Of a DNA stretch of 64,000 bases, positions 28,494 to 39,245 are shown piece after piece. The first letter of the stretch is position 1, and each line of letters starts with the position of its first letter. The notes below the pieces were generated by a model that made no database searches, was not told where the DNA came from, and worked only from the letters and a program-made list of their open reading frames with translations. The stretch lies in the NCBI GenBank assembly GCA_902572005.1, contig CACGEC010000002.1, forward strand, positions 24,296 through 88,295, read 5' to 3'. The position numbers and the translations under genes are program-made. The stretch is from an uncultured Pelagibacteraceae bacterium (GTDB taxonomy: Bacteria > Pseudomonadota > Alphaproteobacteria > Pelagibacterales > Pelagibacteraceae).

Positions 28494-28748
28494 ATGAAAA
28501 AAATAACTATTTATACAGGTCCATTGTGTAATTATTGTGATGCAGCCAAAAGATTGCTAACAAGAAATAACGCATCTTATGATGAAATAAATATTGCATC
28601 AGTTGACGGTGCTATGGATGAAATGATCAAAAAAGCAAATGGAAAAAGAACTATTCCTCAAATTTTTTTTGATGACCAGCATATTGGTGGGTATGATGAA
28701 GTTAGAGCTTTAGAAAGAGAAAATAAATTACAAGATCTTTTAAAATAA
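28494..28748 (+). CDS. grxC: Glutaredoxin 3
   Basis: ITIYTGPLCNYCDAAKRLL (CxxC), RTIPQIFFDDQHIGGYDEV. Confidence 0.93.
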   Translation: MKKITIYTGPLCNYCDAAKRLLTRNNASYDEINIASVDGAMDEMIKKANGKRTIPQIFFDDQHIGGYDEVRALERENKLQDLLK

Positions 28749-29081
28749 AACATAATAGATAACCCAAAAAATTAAAGTATATTCAAAAAAACTTTTTAAT
28801 ACTGTAATTTGTTTCTCATTTAACTTTTGATTAATGAATTTTTTTGAGAAATAAAATCCGATATTTACCAATAGAATACCAATAACAATACCGATTATTG
28901 TAAATTTAATAGAAAAATTCTTATAACCAAAATAACAGGCTGCAATTAAAGTAAACCAAGAAACTTTAGTAATGAATATTTTAAAAATAATTCCAGCTTT
29001 TTTACTAAATACTGATTGTGTTTTAATAATTGAATATGACCAAACTATTCCAATTAAAAAACTTAAATACTTTATAATCAT
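28740..29081 (-). CDS. Hypothetical membrane protein
   Basis: 113 aa, about four hydrophobic TM segments; 9-nt tail overlap with grxC. Confidence 0.6.
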   Translation of the reverse strand: MIIKYLSFLIGIVWSYSIIKTQSVFSKKAGIIFKIFITKVSWFTLIAACYFGYKNFSIKFTIIGIVIGILLVNIGFYFSKKFINQKLNEKQITVLKSFFEYTLIFWVIYYVLF

Positions 29082-29452
29082 TACTTCTTCGGTTTAAAAA
29101 CTAGACAAACTCCATTGTTACAATATCTTTTGCCAGTTGGTTGTGGTCCGTCATCAAAGATATGACCATGGTGTGCGTTACAATTTATGCAATGATATTC
29201 TGTACGAGCATAACCTAATAAATGATCAGTTTTAGTTTCAAATACATTTGGTAGAGATTTAAAAAATGATGGCCAACCCGATCCACTTTCATATTTTGTT
29301 TGAGACTCAAATAATTTGACATCACAGTTAGCGCAATGGAAACTACCTTCACGTTTCTCCTGGTTCAACTCACTTGTTCCAGGTGGCTCTGTACCTTCCT
29401 CAAACATTACTAATTTTTGCTCTGCAGTTAAATTCGGATTTTTTTTGTTCAT
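29081..29452 (-). CDS. msrB: Peptide-methionine (R)-S-oxide reductase
   Basis: FHCANCDVKLFESQTKYESGSGWPSFF; GYARTEYHCINCNAHHGHIFDDGPQPTGKRYCNNGVCL. Start likely MNKKNPN at 29452, not 29548. Confidence 0.95.
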   Translation of the reverse strand: MNKKNPNLTAEQKLVMFEEGTEPPGTSELNQEKREGSFHCANCDVKLFESQTKYESGSGWPSFFKSLPNVFETKTDHLLGYARTEYHCINCNAHHGHIFDDGPQPTGKRYCNNGVCLVFKPKK

Positions 29453-29456
29453 ATAA

Positions 29457-30350
29457 TTATAATAATTTAGCACATGATTGATGTAAAAAAGAGTGCAATT
29501 CAACCAATTTGTTAAAATCTTTATTATAACCACCGCCCAGAACCCCACACAATGGAATACCTTTTGAAAAAAAATTTTGGGTGACTATTTCGTCTCTTTC
29601 TTTAATTCCATTATCTGAAATTTTTAATTTACCTAAACGATCATTAAAATGAATATCAACACCAGCTATGTAAAAAACATAGTCAAAATTTTCTTGATTT
29701 AATTGATTAAGATAAAATTTTAGGATTTGAGTATATTCTTTATCCTCCATATTATCACTAAGTTCGACATCAAGATCGCTAGTTGATTTTTTAGCTGGAT
29801 AATTTGATTTTGAATGCATACTAAAAGTAAATACATTTCTGTTTTCCCTAAAAATATCGGAATTTCCATTTCCTTGATGCACATCTAAATCGACTATTAG
29901 AATTTTACCAGCTAAGCCTCTATCAAGTAAATAATGAGCAGCCACTGCTACATCATTAAATACACAATAGCCAGCTCCCCCCTCAAAATTTGCATGATGA
30001 CTACCCCCGGCTGTATTGCAAGCAATACCATTTTTGATTGCAAGTTTTGATGCTAAAACTGTTCCGCCAGTTGCAACTAATGATCTTTGGATCACGCTAT
30101 CAACCAATGGGAAACCAATTTTTTTTATAGTATTTTGATCTAAAGTTTTATTCTTAACTTGATTTATGTATTTTACTGAATGAGCTCTTTTTAAAGTTTG
30201 TTCTGAACAAGGATAAGGTACATGAAATTTTTTCACTATCTTATTGCTAATAAGATAATTAGCTAATTCTCCAAACTTATTAATTGGAAATTTATGATCA
30301 TCCCCAATTTTCGCAAAATAGTCCTCATGATTTACAACAGATAAATCCAT
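29457..30350 (-). CDS. Histone deacetylase-family (acetoin utilization/acetylpolyamine amidohydrolase-like) hydrolase
   Basis: GGSHHANFEGGAGYCVFNDVAVAAHYLLDRG; ILIVDLDVHQGNGNSDIF; GVLGGGYNKD. Confidence 0.9.
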   Translation of the reverse strand: MDLSVVNHEDYFAKIGDDHKFPINKFGELANYLISNKIVKKFHVPYPCSEQTLKRAHSVKYINQVKNKTLDQNTIKKIGFPLVDSVIQRSLVATGGTVLASKLAIKNGIACNTAGGSHHANFEGGAGYCVFNDVAVAAHYLLDRGLAGKILIVDLDVHQGNGNSDIFRENRNVFTFSMHSKSNYPAKKSTSDLDVELSDNMEDKEYTQILKFYLNQLNQENFDYVFYIAGVDIHFNDRLGKLKISDNGIKERDEIVTQNFFSKGIPLCGVLGGGYNKDFNKLVELHSFLHQSCAKLL

Positions 30351-30352
30351 AA

Positions 30353-31303
30353 TTACTCAATTATGCGAATTGGCTTTCCTTCTGCACAGGCTTCAAGAGA
30401 CTCTATCATTTGAGTGTAATAAATATTATAATTTTCTGCAGTCACATAACCTATGTGAGGTGTTAACAGTGCATTTGGTAAAAACCTTAACTTGTTATTT
30501 TCTGGTAAAGGCTCTTTATCATAAACGTCTAGGCCTGCGCCAGCAATTTCATTAGTAGATAATCCAATAATTAAATCATCTTCATTTACTATTGGGCCTC
30601 TGGAAGTATTAATTAAAAAAGCTGTTTTTTTCATTTTATCTAATTCTTTTAGTGTAATACAATCTTTGTATCTTTCGCCTCCTTGGACATGTATAGATAA
30701 AAAATCTGAATTTGTAATTAAATCATCTTTACTAGAAGGCAATACATCTAATTCTTTACATCTATTTAAATCTAAATTTTCACTCCAAGCCATGACCTGC
30801 ATGCCAAATGCTTTACCTATTTTTGCAACTTGTGAACCTACTCGACCAAGACCGATTAAACCTAAAATCTTTCCTTTAAGCTCAGTACCAACAGTTGTTT
30901 GCCAATAACCTTGATACATATTATCTATTTCCTGTTTCAAGTTTCTTGCCAATCCTAAAATTAGAGCCCACGTTAATTCTGGTGTTGGGTTTAGATTGCT
31001 TTCAGTCCCACTGACTATAATTTTTCTTTTTTTTGCAGCATTCAAATCAATAGATTTGTTTCTTAATCCACTAGTAATAATAAATTTTAATTTTGTTAAA
31101 TTGTCTATCAAATTTTTAGTGATAGGAGTTCTTTCCCTCATTACTAAAAGAGCTTCAAAATCAGCTAATTTATCTAAAGCATCAGCTTCGTCTTCAAAAG
31201 GCTCACTAAAAATCTTAAATTCATATTTTCCAGATAATTTTTCTAAATCCACAAATTGTTGTGATACATTTTGATAATCATCTAAAATAGCAACTTTAAG
31301 CAT
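30353..31303 (-). CDS. D-2-hydroxyacid dehydrogenase family protein
   Basis: GKILGLIGLGRVGSQVAKIGKAFGMQVMAW; FLINTSRGPIVNEDDLI; AGLDVYDKEPLP...PHIGYVT. Confidence 0.92.
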   Translation of the reverse strand: MLKVAILDDYQNVSQQFVDLEKLSGKYEFKIFSEPFEDEADALDKLADFEALLVMRERTPITKNLIDNLTKLKFIITSGLRNKSIDLNAAKKRKIIVSGTESNLNPTPELTWALILGLARNLKQEIDNMYQGYWQTTVGTELKGKILGLIGLGRVGSQVAKIGKAFGMQVMAWSENLDLNRCKELDVLPSSKDDLITNSDFLSIHVQGGERYKDCITLKELDKMKKTAFLINTSRGPIVNEDDLIIGLSTNEIAGAGLDVYDKEPLPENNKLRFLPNALLTPHIGYVTAENYNIYYTQMIESLEACAEGKPIRIIE

Positions 31304-32189
31304 TTTTAATTTCTTTATTTGATAAAAATAAACCTAATATAATTAATATAGCTCCAATCAAGTGAAAAAGTTGAAATTGTTCATCATAAAACGTGATAGC
31401 CATAATTGTGCTAAATAAAGGAATTAATGAGAGAAATATTCCGGCTCTATTAGCCCCGATAATAGATACTGCACCCGCCCAACAATAATAAGAGCCAATG
31501 CTTGGGAACAATGCTAAAAAAATTAAAATATATAATAAATTTAAATCAAATTTAATAAGTTGTCCTTGTGAATATTCATAAAGAAATTGAGGTAAGATAA
31601 ATAATAAGCCAAAAGTACACAAAACATGAACCAATGTTAAAAGTGGTAACACGAAGTTTTTTTTTTTAAGGAAAGCAGAATAAAGACCCCAAGTAATAAC
31701 TCCTCCAACCATTATTAAATCACCCTTATTAAAGTCTAATGAAAGTAAAATATCTAAATCAAACTTAACAATTATTGTTAAAATACCTAAAACTGAGAGG
31801 ATGAGACCAAAAATTTGAAATTTATTTGTTTTTTCAATTTTGAATATAAAACAAAGTAAAATTATCATAGCTGGAATTGCTGTATTAAAAAGAGATGCAT
31901 TAATTACCTGTGTGTGTACTAGAGCAAGATATGTAAAAGAATTAAATAAACCAACGCTAGTTAAAGCTAAAAATAATATTAATGGTAAATTACTTATAAT
32001 TACATCTTTAAACTTAATTATTTCCTTAAAAGTAAAAGGAATTAATATAAGCCAAACTAATGACCATCTAAAAAATACAAGAGACATTGGGGGAATGTCT
32101 GCTAAGAAAGCAAATTTTCCAATCATGAAATTCCCAGCCCAAAATAATGTGGCACAAACCAACATTATGTATGCTTTGGTATCTTGCAT
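31296..32189 (-). CDS. EamA/DMT-superfamily permease
   Basis: LFWAGNFMIGKFAFLADIPPMSLVFFRW; ten-TM pattern. Confidence 0.87.
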   Translation of the reverse strand: MQDTKAYIMLVCATLFWAGNFMIGKFAFLADIPPMSLVFFRWSLVWLILIPFTFKEIIKFKDVIISNLPLILFLALTSVGLFNSFTYLALVHTQVINASLFNTAIPAMIILLCFIFKIEKTNKFQIFGLILSVLGILTIIVKFDLDILLSLDFNKGDLIMVGGVITWGLYSAFLKKKNFVLPLLTLVHVLCTFGLLFILPQFLYEYSQGQLIKFDLNLLYILIFLALFPSIGSYYCWAGAVSIIGANRAGIFLSLIPLFSTIMAITFYDEQFQLFHLIGAILIILGLFLSNKEIKNA

Positions 32190-32192
32190 GAA

Positions 32193-33431
32193 TTAATTAA
32201 ATCTTGCTGAGCTATAAGGGTCTAGATTTAAATTAGTATTTTCTTTAGCTATCATTCCAGAAACAATCTTTCCAGATATTGGTCCCAATGTCCATCCTAA
32301 ATGGTGATGACCAAAACAATAGAATACATTTTTGTGATTTTTTGATGGGCCCATTACTGGTAAAAAATCTGGTAATGTTGGTCTAAAACCCAACCATTCA
32401 TCCTCGTGTTCTGGTAAATCACCCAACATATATTTTGCATTATTAATTAAATTTTTAATTCTAGATTTTGATAATGGATTATCTAGCCCCCCAAATTCAA
32501 CCGTACCTACAACTCTTAATCCTTGTTCCATTGGAGTAATTCCAAATCCTCTATTTGAGAATATCACTGGTCTGTTCAAAAGATGATCGCAATCTTTAAA
32601 GTGAACATGATATCCTCTTTCAGTATCAAGTGGAATTTTTTCATCCAATTTATCTGTGAGTTTTTTTGAAAATGCTCCACATGCAATCACTACTTTATCA
32701 AAAGTAAACTTTTGATTTTCAGAAATTAAAATGGGTTTTTCATCATCAAAATGAATATCTTTAATATTGATTTTATTAAAATTGCCACCTTTTTTTTTAA
32801 ATAGCTCAAATAATTTTATTAAAATTTTTTTTGGATTTCTGGCATGTCTTGCATAAGGATAATAAACTCCTGCATGATAAAATGGTTTTATGTTGGGCTC
32901 TAAATCATGAATTTCATCTTTATTTACCAATTGCTGTTTTACCCCTAATTCATCCCTAACCTTAATTTCTAACTCTCGACTTTTTAAGTCTTGATCGTTC
33001 CAAATATAAAGAATGCCTTTATTTTCTACAAGTCCCTCTAGTTTAATCTCATCAAACAATTCATCATACGCTGGAAGAGCTAAATCTAAGATTTGATGCA
33101 TATTTTTTGCAGTGTGCATCATTTTATTTTTAGTGGTATTGAGAATAAACTTTAAAAACCACGGGATCATCTTAGGAACATAATTCCATTTAAGAGCCAA
33201 GGGTCCAGTCGAACTTAATAGCATTGCGGGAACATCTGCTAGTACATCGGTTCTATTAAGTGATAGCGAGGCGTAGGGTGAAAAATGACCAGCATTACCA
33301 TAAGAGGCTGCTGGACTACCAGGTTCATCTCTATCAAAAATTGTAACCTCAAAACCTTTTTTTTGTAAAAATAAAGCATTTGAAATACCTTGAATACCCG
33401 CTCCTACTATTCCAACTTTAAATTTACTCAT
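32193..33431 (-). CDS. dadA: D-amino acid dehydrogenase-like FAD oxidoreductase
   Basis: VGIVGAGIQGISNALFLQKKGFEVTIFDRDEPGSPAASYGNAGHFSPYASLSL; GFRPTLPDFLPVMGPS. Confidence 0.88.
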   Translation of the reverse strand: MSKFKVGIVGAGIQGISNALFLQKKGFEVTIFDRDEPGSPAASYGNAGHFSPYASLSLNRTDVLADVPAMLLSSTGPLALKWNYVPKMIPWFLKFILNTTKNKMMHTAKNMHQILDLALPAYDELFDEIKLEGLVENKGILYIWNDQDLKSRELEIKVRDELGVKQQLVNKDEIHDLEPNIKPFYHAGVYYPYARHARNPKKILIKLFELFKKKGGNFNKINIKDIHFDDEKPILISENQKFTFDKVVIACGAFSKKLTDKLDEKIPLDTERGYHVHFKDCDHLLNRPVIFSNRGFGITPMEQGLRVVGTVEFGGLDNPLSKSRIKNLINNAKYMLGDLPEHEDEWLGFRPTLPDFLPVMGPSKNHKNVFYCFGHHHLGWTLGPISGKIVSGMIAKENTNLNLDPYSSARFN

Positions 33432-33479
33432 TCTAATTTATACAATCAATTTTTATAAAAATTTAAGCGACAAATTATC

Positions 33480-34607
33480 TTAAGCAATTGCTTGTTGACT
33501 GTGAACTTTTGCGCTCATCACTATACCAAATCCAATCATAGTCGCTAACATTGAAGATCCCCCGTATGACATTATTGGTAATGGAGATCCAACTATAGGT
33601 AGTAATCCTAATACCATGCTCATGTTTATAGTTATATAAACAAATATTGCAGCTGCAAAACTATAACAAAATATTTTTGCGAAATAGCTTCTAGATGAAG
33701 CTCCAATTACTACAATTCTATAAATAGTTATTGCATAAATTATCAAAAGCAATGCAGATCCAACAAATCCAAATTCTTCTGAAAAAAGTGTAAAAATAAA
33801 ATCTGTATGTTTTTCAGGTAAAAATTCTAGATAACTTTGAGTTCCTTTTAAAAAACCTTTGCCGAAGAGTCCACCTGAACCAACGGCGATTTTGGATTGA
33901 ATAATTTGGTATCCCGCTCCCAAAGGATCTCTATCTGGATTTAAAAAAGATAATACCCTTAATTTTTGATATGGTTTTAAAAAAGAGATTATAAAAGGTA
34001 AAGATATTAAAAAACCTATCATAGTGTAAATAAAATATTTATGATTTATACCTGCAAACCATAAAACTGCTATTCCACTAATCGAAATCAACAAAGAAGT
34101 ACCCAGATCTGGCTGAACAATTACCAGCCCCATTGGTAATAAAATAATTATTAAAGAAGTTAAAATTGTATAAATTGAATTTACATTTTCTAATTTCATT
34201 CTATGAAAATATTTAGCTAAACATAATATTATACAAATTTTCATAAGTTCTGAGGGCTGCAGATTTATAAAATATAAATCCATCCATCTTTGGGAACCAG
34301 ATGCTTTTATGCCAAAATAGTAAGTCCAAATTAATAGTCCTATAACTATCAAGTAAAAAAGATATCCAATTGAAAACCAAAATTTAATATTAATAAATGA
34401 AAATATTAACATCATTATTGTAAAAGTTACTAACTTCACAAAATGACTTTTGGTATGAAATAAAACTTTACCACCATCTGTTGAATACATTGTTGTTAGG
34501 CTGAGAGTGCCAAGCAATAAAATACAAGCCAAAAGAATATAATCAAAACTTTTAAATTTTTGAAATAAACTAAAACTACCTTTGCTAAGTCTAGTATGCT
34601 GGTACAT
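33480..34607 (-). CDS. rodA: Rod shape-determining protein RodA
   Basis: SEDS family: LQPSELMKICIIL; GAGYQIIQSKIAVGSGGLFGKGFLKGTQSYLEFLPEKHTDFIFTLFSEEFGFVGS. Confidence 0.95.
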   Translation of the reverse strand: MYQHTRLSKGSFSLFQKFKSFDYILLACILLLGTLSLTTMYSTDGGKVLFHTKSHFVKLVTFTIMMLIFSFINIKFWFSIGYLFYLIVIGLLIWTYYFGIKASGSQRWMDLYFINLQPSELMKICIILCLAKYFHRMKLENVNSIYTILTSLIIILLPMGLVIVQPDLGTSLLISISGIAVLWFAGINHKYFIYTMIGFLISLPFIISFLKPYQKLRVLSFLNPDRDPLGAGYQIIQSKIAVGSGGLFGKGFLKGTQSYLEFLPEKHTDFIFTLFSEEFGFVGSALLLIIYAITIYRIVVIGASSRSYFAKIFCYSFAAAIFVYITINMSMVLGLLPIVGSPLPIMSYGGSSMLATMIGFGIVMSAKVHSQQAIA

Positions 34608-36481
34608 TATATATCCATATATCTCTTATTGTTAATTGAAACTCTCAACTCGTGCCTATCAATTATTGATTTAAATAACTTTTTTGCCATTGGAGCTGCC
34701 GTTGTACTTCCATTTCCACCATGTTCAACAATAACACTTACTGCATATCGTGGATGCTTGTAAGGACCGTATGCAATGTATAATGCATGGTCCCTTTCCT
34801 CATATGGTATCTGAAATGTTTTTAAATCTAATTCACGGTCTCTTTCTGTAATTTTTTTAACTTGTGCGGTTCCAGTTTTACCTGCAAATTGATATTTTGG
34901 ATCACTTATTCTTGATCTATAGGAAGTTCCCATGACTTCATTCGTAGAACCAAACATGGCATCCTGTACGATTCTTATGTTTTCTGGATTTTCATAAAGT
35001 GGGGTAAACTTGTCATCAGGTTGATCTTTATTTTTATCATCAACAATAATTTTAGGATAAATTTTATAACCTCCATTAGCTATTTGTGCAGTCATTAAAC
35101 ATAATTGAATAGGTGTTGTTTGAATATACCCCTGTCCAATACCAGTAATTATAGTTTCTCCTAATAACCAGCCTTTTCCTAAAGCGTTTTTTTTCCATTG
35201 AGTATTTGGAACTAAACCTTTTTTTTCAATATCAAAAAGTTTATCAAAAACTTTATCTCCTAAGCCAAATTTTTTTGCTGTTTCGCTTAGTTTATCTACA
35301 CCCAGTTTTCGGGCAATTTCATAAAAATAAGTATCACAAGATTGTTTCATCGCATTTCTTAAACTAACAAATCCATGACCTTTTTTTTTCCAGCAATGAT
35401 AAGTTTGTCCATACAATTCGGTCTTTCCAGTGCATTTAACTGTAAAATTAGTGTTGATAATTCCATTTTCCAAAGCTGACAAAGCAACAATTGGTTTTAT
35501 TGTTGAGCCTGGTGAATAATTTCCTTGCAATGTTTTATTTACCAATGGCTTCATTGGATCATTACGAATTAATTGCCAATCATCTTTGCTTATTCCAAAA
35601 ACAAATAAATTTGGATCAAACGATGGAGAGGAATGCATTGCAATAATTGAACCTGAATAAATATCCATTACACATATAGATCCAGCTTGATCTTTTAACA
35701 ATACATTAGCCAGTTTTTGAATTTCAGTATCTATTGTTAGTCTTAAAGATTCTCCCTTTTGGCCCTTTTGAAACTCTAACTGACTAATCCTTCTGCCATA
35801 AGCATTAACCTCATATCTCTCGATATCGTTAGATCCTATTAATTGTTGCTCGAGAGATTTTTCCAATCCTGTTTTACCAACTTTTAGTCCAGGTACGAAA
35901 TTTTTCTTTATAATTTCATTATTTTCAATATCATTTTCATTAGCTTGACTTACATAACCAATAACATGAGTAAAATTTTCTTTAAATGGATAGTTCCTAG
36001 AAATAGATATTACTGGTTTTACACCATTTAAGTCATACAAATGATTATTTATTTTTGAAAAATTTTCCCAACTTAAGTTATCTGAGACAATTAATGTTTC
36101 CCATGGCTTAATCTCATTCTTCTTTTTTAAAACTTTTTTAAATGACTTGTCTGATAACTCTAAAAGATCTTTTAGTCTATATATAACATATCTAAAATCC
36201 TCAACTTGCTCTGGAATTACATGTAGTTGGTAAGCCTCAAAGTTACCTGCTATTACGTTACCAAAGTAATCGTAAATCTCACCTCTTACAGGTGCCAATT
36301 TCCACTCTCTAATTCTATTTTTATCTGATAAAGTTAAATACTTTTTGTTTTCCTTAACTTGTAAAAAAAATAATCTACTTATTAAACCCATCATTATAAA
36401 AAATTTTAGAGATCCGGTTATAAACATCCTTCTGTTTATTGAATTTAATTTTTTTACACTATCACTCGAGGAATTAATCAT
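34607..36481 (-). CDS. mrdA: Penicillin-binding protein 2
   Basis: APVRGEIYDYFG; SPGSTIKPIVALSALE (SxxK); AGKTGTAQV. Confidence 0.96.
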   Translation of the reverse strand: MINSSSDSVKKLNSINRRMFITGSLKFFIMMGLISRLFFLQVKENKKYLTLSDKNRIREWKLAPVRGEIYDYFGNVIAGNFEAYQLHVIPEQVEDFRYVIYRLKDLLELSDKSFKKVLKKKNEIKPWETLIVSDNLSWENFSKINNHLYDLNGVKPVISISRNYPFKENFTHVIGYVSQANENDIENNEIIKKNFVPGLKVGKTGLEKSLEQQLIGSNDIERYEVNAYGRRISQLEFQKGQKGESLRLTIDTEIQKLANVLLKDQAGSICVMDIYSGSIIAMHSSPSFDPNLFVFGISKDDWQLIRNDPMKPLVNKTLQGNYSPGSTIKPIVALSALENGIINTNFTVKCTGKTELYGQTYHCWKKKGHGFVSLRNAMKQSCDTYFYEIARKLGVDKLSETAKKFGLGDKVFDKLFDIEKKGLVPNTQWKKNALGKGWLLGETIITGIGQGYIQTTPIQLCLMTAQIANGGYKIYPKIIVDDKNKDQPDDKFTPLYENPENIRIVQDAMFGSTNEVMGTSYRSRISDPKYQFAGKTGTAQVKKITERDRELDLKTFQIPYEERDHALYIAYGPYKHPRYAVSVIVEHGGNGSTTAAPMAKKLFKSIIDRHELRVSINNKRYMDI

Positions 36482-36980
36482 TTAGACCCTTTAAATAAAA
36501 CTTAAATATAGAGACAAAAATTATGTAAAATAAAAAAGTGAAAAAAGTATTCACAAGATAGCTCATCAAAATTAAATTAAATGAAAAAAATAAGGTTAAA
36601 ATAGAATAGTTAATTGAATTTATAAGACTAATAACAAATAAAAAATAAAACCAATCTTTAATTTGATTGGGTCTTATTGTTATGTTTCTAAAATAAGATG
36701 TAAAGATACAAATTAGGATATATGAAAAACTACTTATCCCAAGAGGTAACCCCACTACAGTATCATTAACCAATCCAGCTAAAAAAACTAAAAAATAATC
36801 AAAATTTTTAAAATCTTTTAAAGTGAAATAAAAAATCAAGATAAAAGGGAAATTAAATGAAAAATAGTCCAAGTTTAGATAGTTGAAATCAAATTCATTC
36901 AAAACAGACACAAATAAAACAATCAAAGGTATCCATGAATAAAACTTAAAAAAAGATCCTTTTGTTCTTAGACTACTCAT
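36474..36980 (-). CDS. mreD: Rod shape-determining protein MreD
   Basis: Small polytopic protein between mreC and mrdA; FLAGLVNDTVVGLPLGISSFSYI. Confidence 0.85.
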   Translation of the reverse strand: MSSLRTKGSFFKFYSWIPLIVLFVSVLNEFDFNYLNLDYFSFNFPFILIFYFTLKDFKNFDYFLVFLAGLVNDTVVGLPLGISSFSYILICIFTSYFRNITIRPNQIKDWFYFLFVISLINSINYSILTLFFSFNLILMSYLVNTFFTFLFYIIFVSIFKFYLKGLND

Positions 36981-38205
36981 TTATTTTTTTTCCTCTATTT
37001 AAAATACATTTTTTATATTCGGGCGTCCCTACTTTGAAGCCAGTGCTAAATAATTTTTTCGTTTGACATTTGTGGCTATAAATAAGATTTAATCTTAAAA
37101 ATTCTAACTCTTCTTTATCTATACTAAATTGATTAATAGTTTTTTTTTGATTTAATATCTCATTTTCATAATTAAAAATTTTACTATTAAGATTATCTAT
37201 CTCATTTTTTAATAATTCATTTTCATCTTTAAATTTTAGATTAGTTTGCTCAATAATCTCAAGTTCGTCCTCTAGAATTTTTATTTTTGCATCTATTGGG
37301 TTTTTATTTTGATCAGTATTTTCTGCACTTTCTTCACTTTTATCAAAAATTTTAGTTCTTGTAACAACCTCCGCAAAAACATATTTAAGTTGAGAAAAAT
37401 CACTATAAAATTCCACATTGTAGTTAGTCTTAGTCTCATTTTTTAAAACTTTGATCTTGCCTATAGGAATTCCACTTTTAAATATTGCGCCTGTTCCAGA
37501 AGTATAAACAATACTTTTTTCAGTTAATCCTTCCTGGAGACCTTCCTTAACATACTTAATTTGAGCATTGTTATCTCCTGAGCCGGTAATAATAGCTTGC
37601 ACATTTTGAGGAGCAATAGTCACGGGAACGTTAGAATTAAGATCTGAAAGTAATAAAACTCTTGAAGTTTTATAGTTAACCTCAATTACTCGTCCTACTA
37701 AATATGCTTGATCATAAATATTGGTTCCAATTTTAATATTATCTTTACTTCCTTTGTTAATGATTATGCTTTTCAAAAAAGGGCTTTCGTGATCAACTAT
37801 GATCTTTGCCAACACTTTATCTGAACTTGAAACATAATCATTTATTAACTCTTTAAGTTCTTTATTTTCAAATAAAATAATTTCATTGGAAACATAATTT
37901 GATCTCAGCTCATCTAATGCTTGTTTGTCTTTTTTATAGCTATTAAAAAAGGTTGTATAATCTTTGACATTAAAAAATGTGTTCTTAATAAAATTTTCAG
38001 GAATTGAAACTACAAAAGATGACCGATAAACAACCTCATTAATCCCAATCTTGAGATATCTTATAACCTTAAAATCTAAACTAGATAGTAAAATTACAAA
38101 AGCAGAAACTAAAACTAATGATAAAAGTGAAAATTTTTGTTGAGTACTTTTTTTTAAAAAAGCAGATCTAATTGCAATTATAAAATCATCTCTGCTTGAG
38201 GCCAT
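36973..38205 (-). CDS. mreC: Rod shape-determining protein MreC with C-terminal extension
   Basis: Downstream of mreB; beta domains (VDHESPFLKSIIINKGSKDNIKIGTNIYDQAYLVGRVIEVN); ~100-aa C-terminal coiled coil plus C-x(n)-GFKVGTPEYKKC. Confidence 0.9.
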   Translation of the reverse strand: MASSRDDFIIAIRSAFLKKSTQQKFSLLSLVLVSAFVILLSSLDFKVIRYLKIGINEVVYRSSFVVSIPENFIKNTFFNVKDYTTFFNSYKKDKQALDELRSNYVSNEIILFENKELKELINDYVSSSDKVLAKIIVDHESPFLKSIIINKGSKDNIKIGTNIYDQAYLVGRVIEVNYKTSRVLLLSDLNSNVPVTIAPQNVQAIITGSGDNNAQIKYVKEGLQEGLTEKSIVYTSGTGAIFKSGIPIGKIKVLKNETKTNYNVEFYSDFSQLKYVFAEVVTRTKIFDKSEESAENTDQNKNPIDAKIKILEDELEIIEQTNLKFKDENELLKNEIDNLNSKIFNYENEILNQKKTINQFSIDKEELEFLRLNLIYSHKCQTKKLFSTGFKVGTPEYKKCILNRGKKINE

Positions 38206-38210
38206 TGCTC

Positions 38211-39245
<1,035 letters not shown>

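Noticed and set aside
31840-32196. 118-aa antisense ORF opposite the EamA gene
   Set aside because: Shadow ORF of a clear membrane-protein gene; no independent domain signature.
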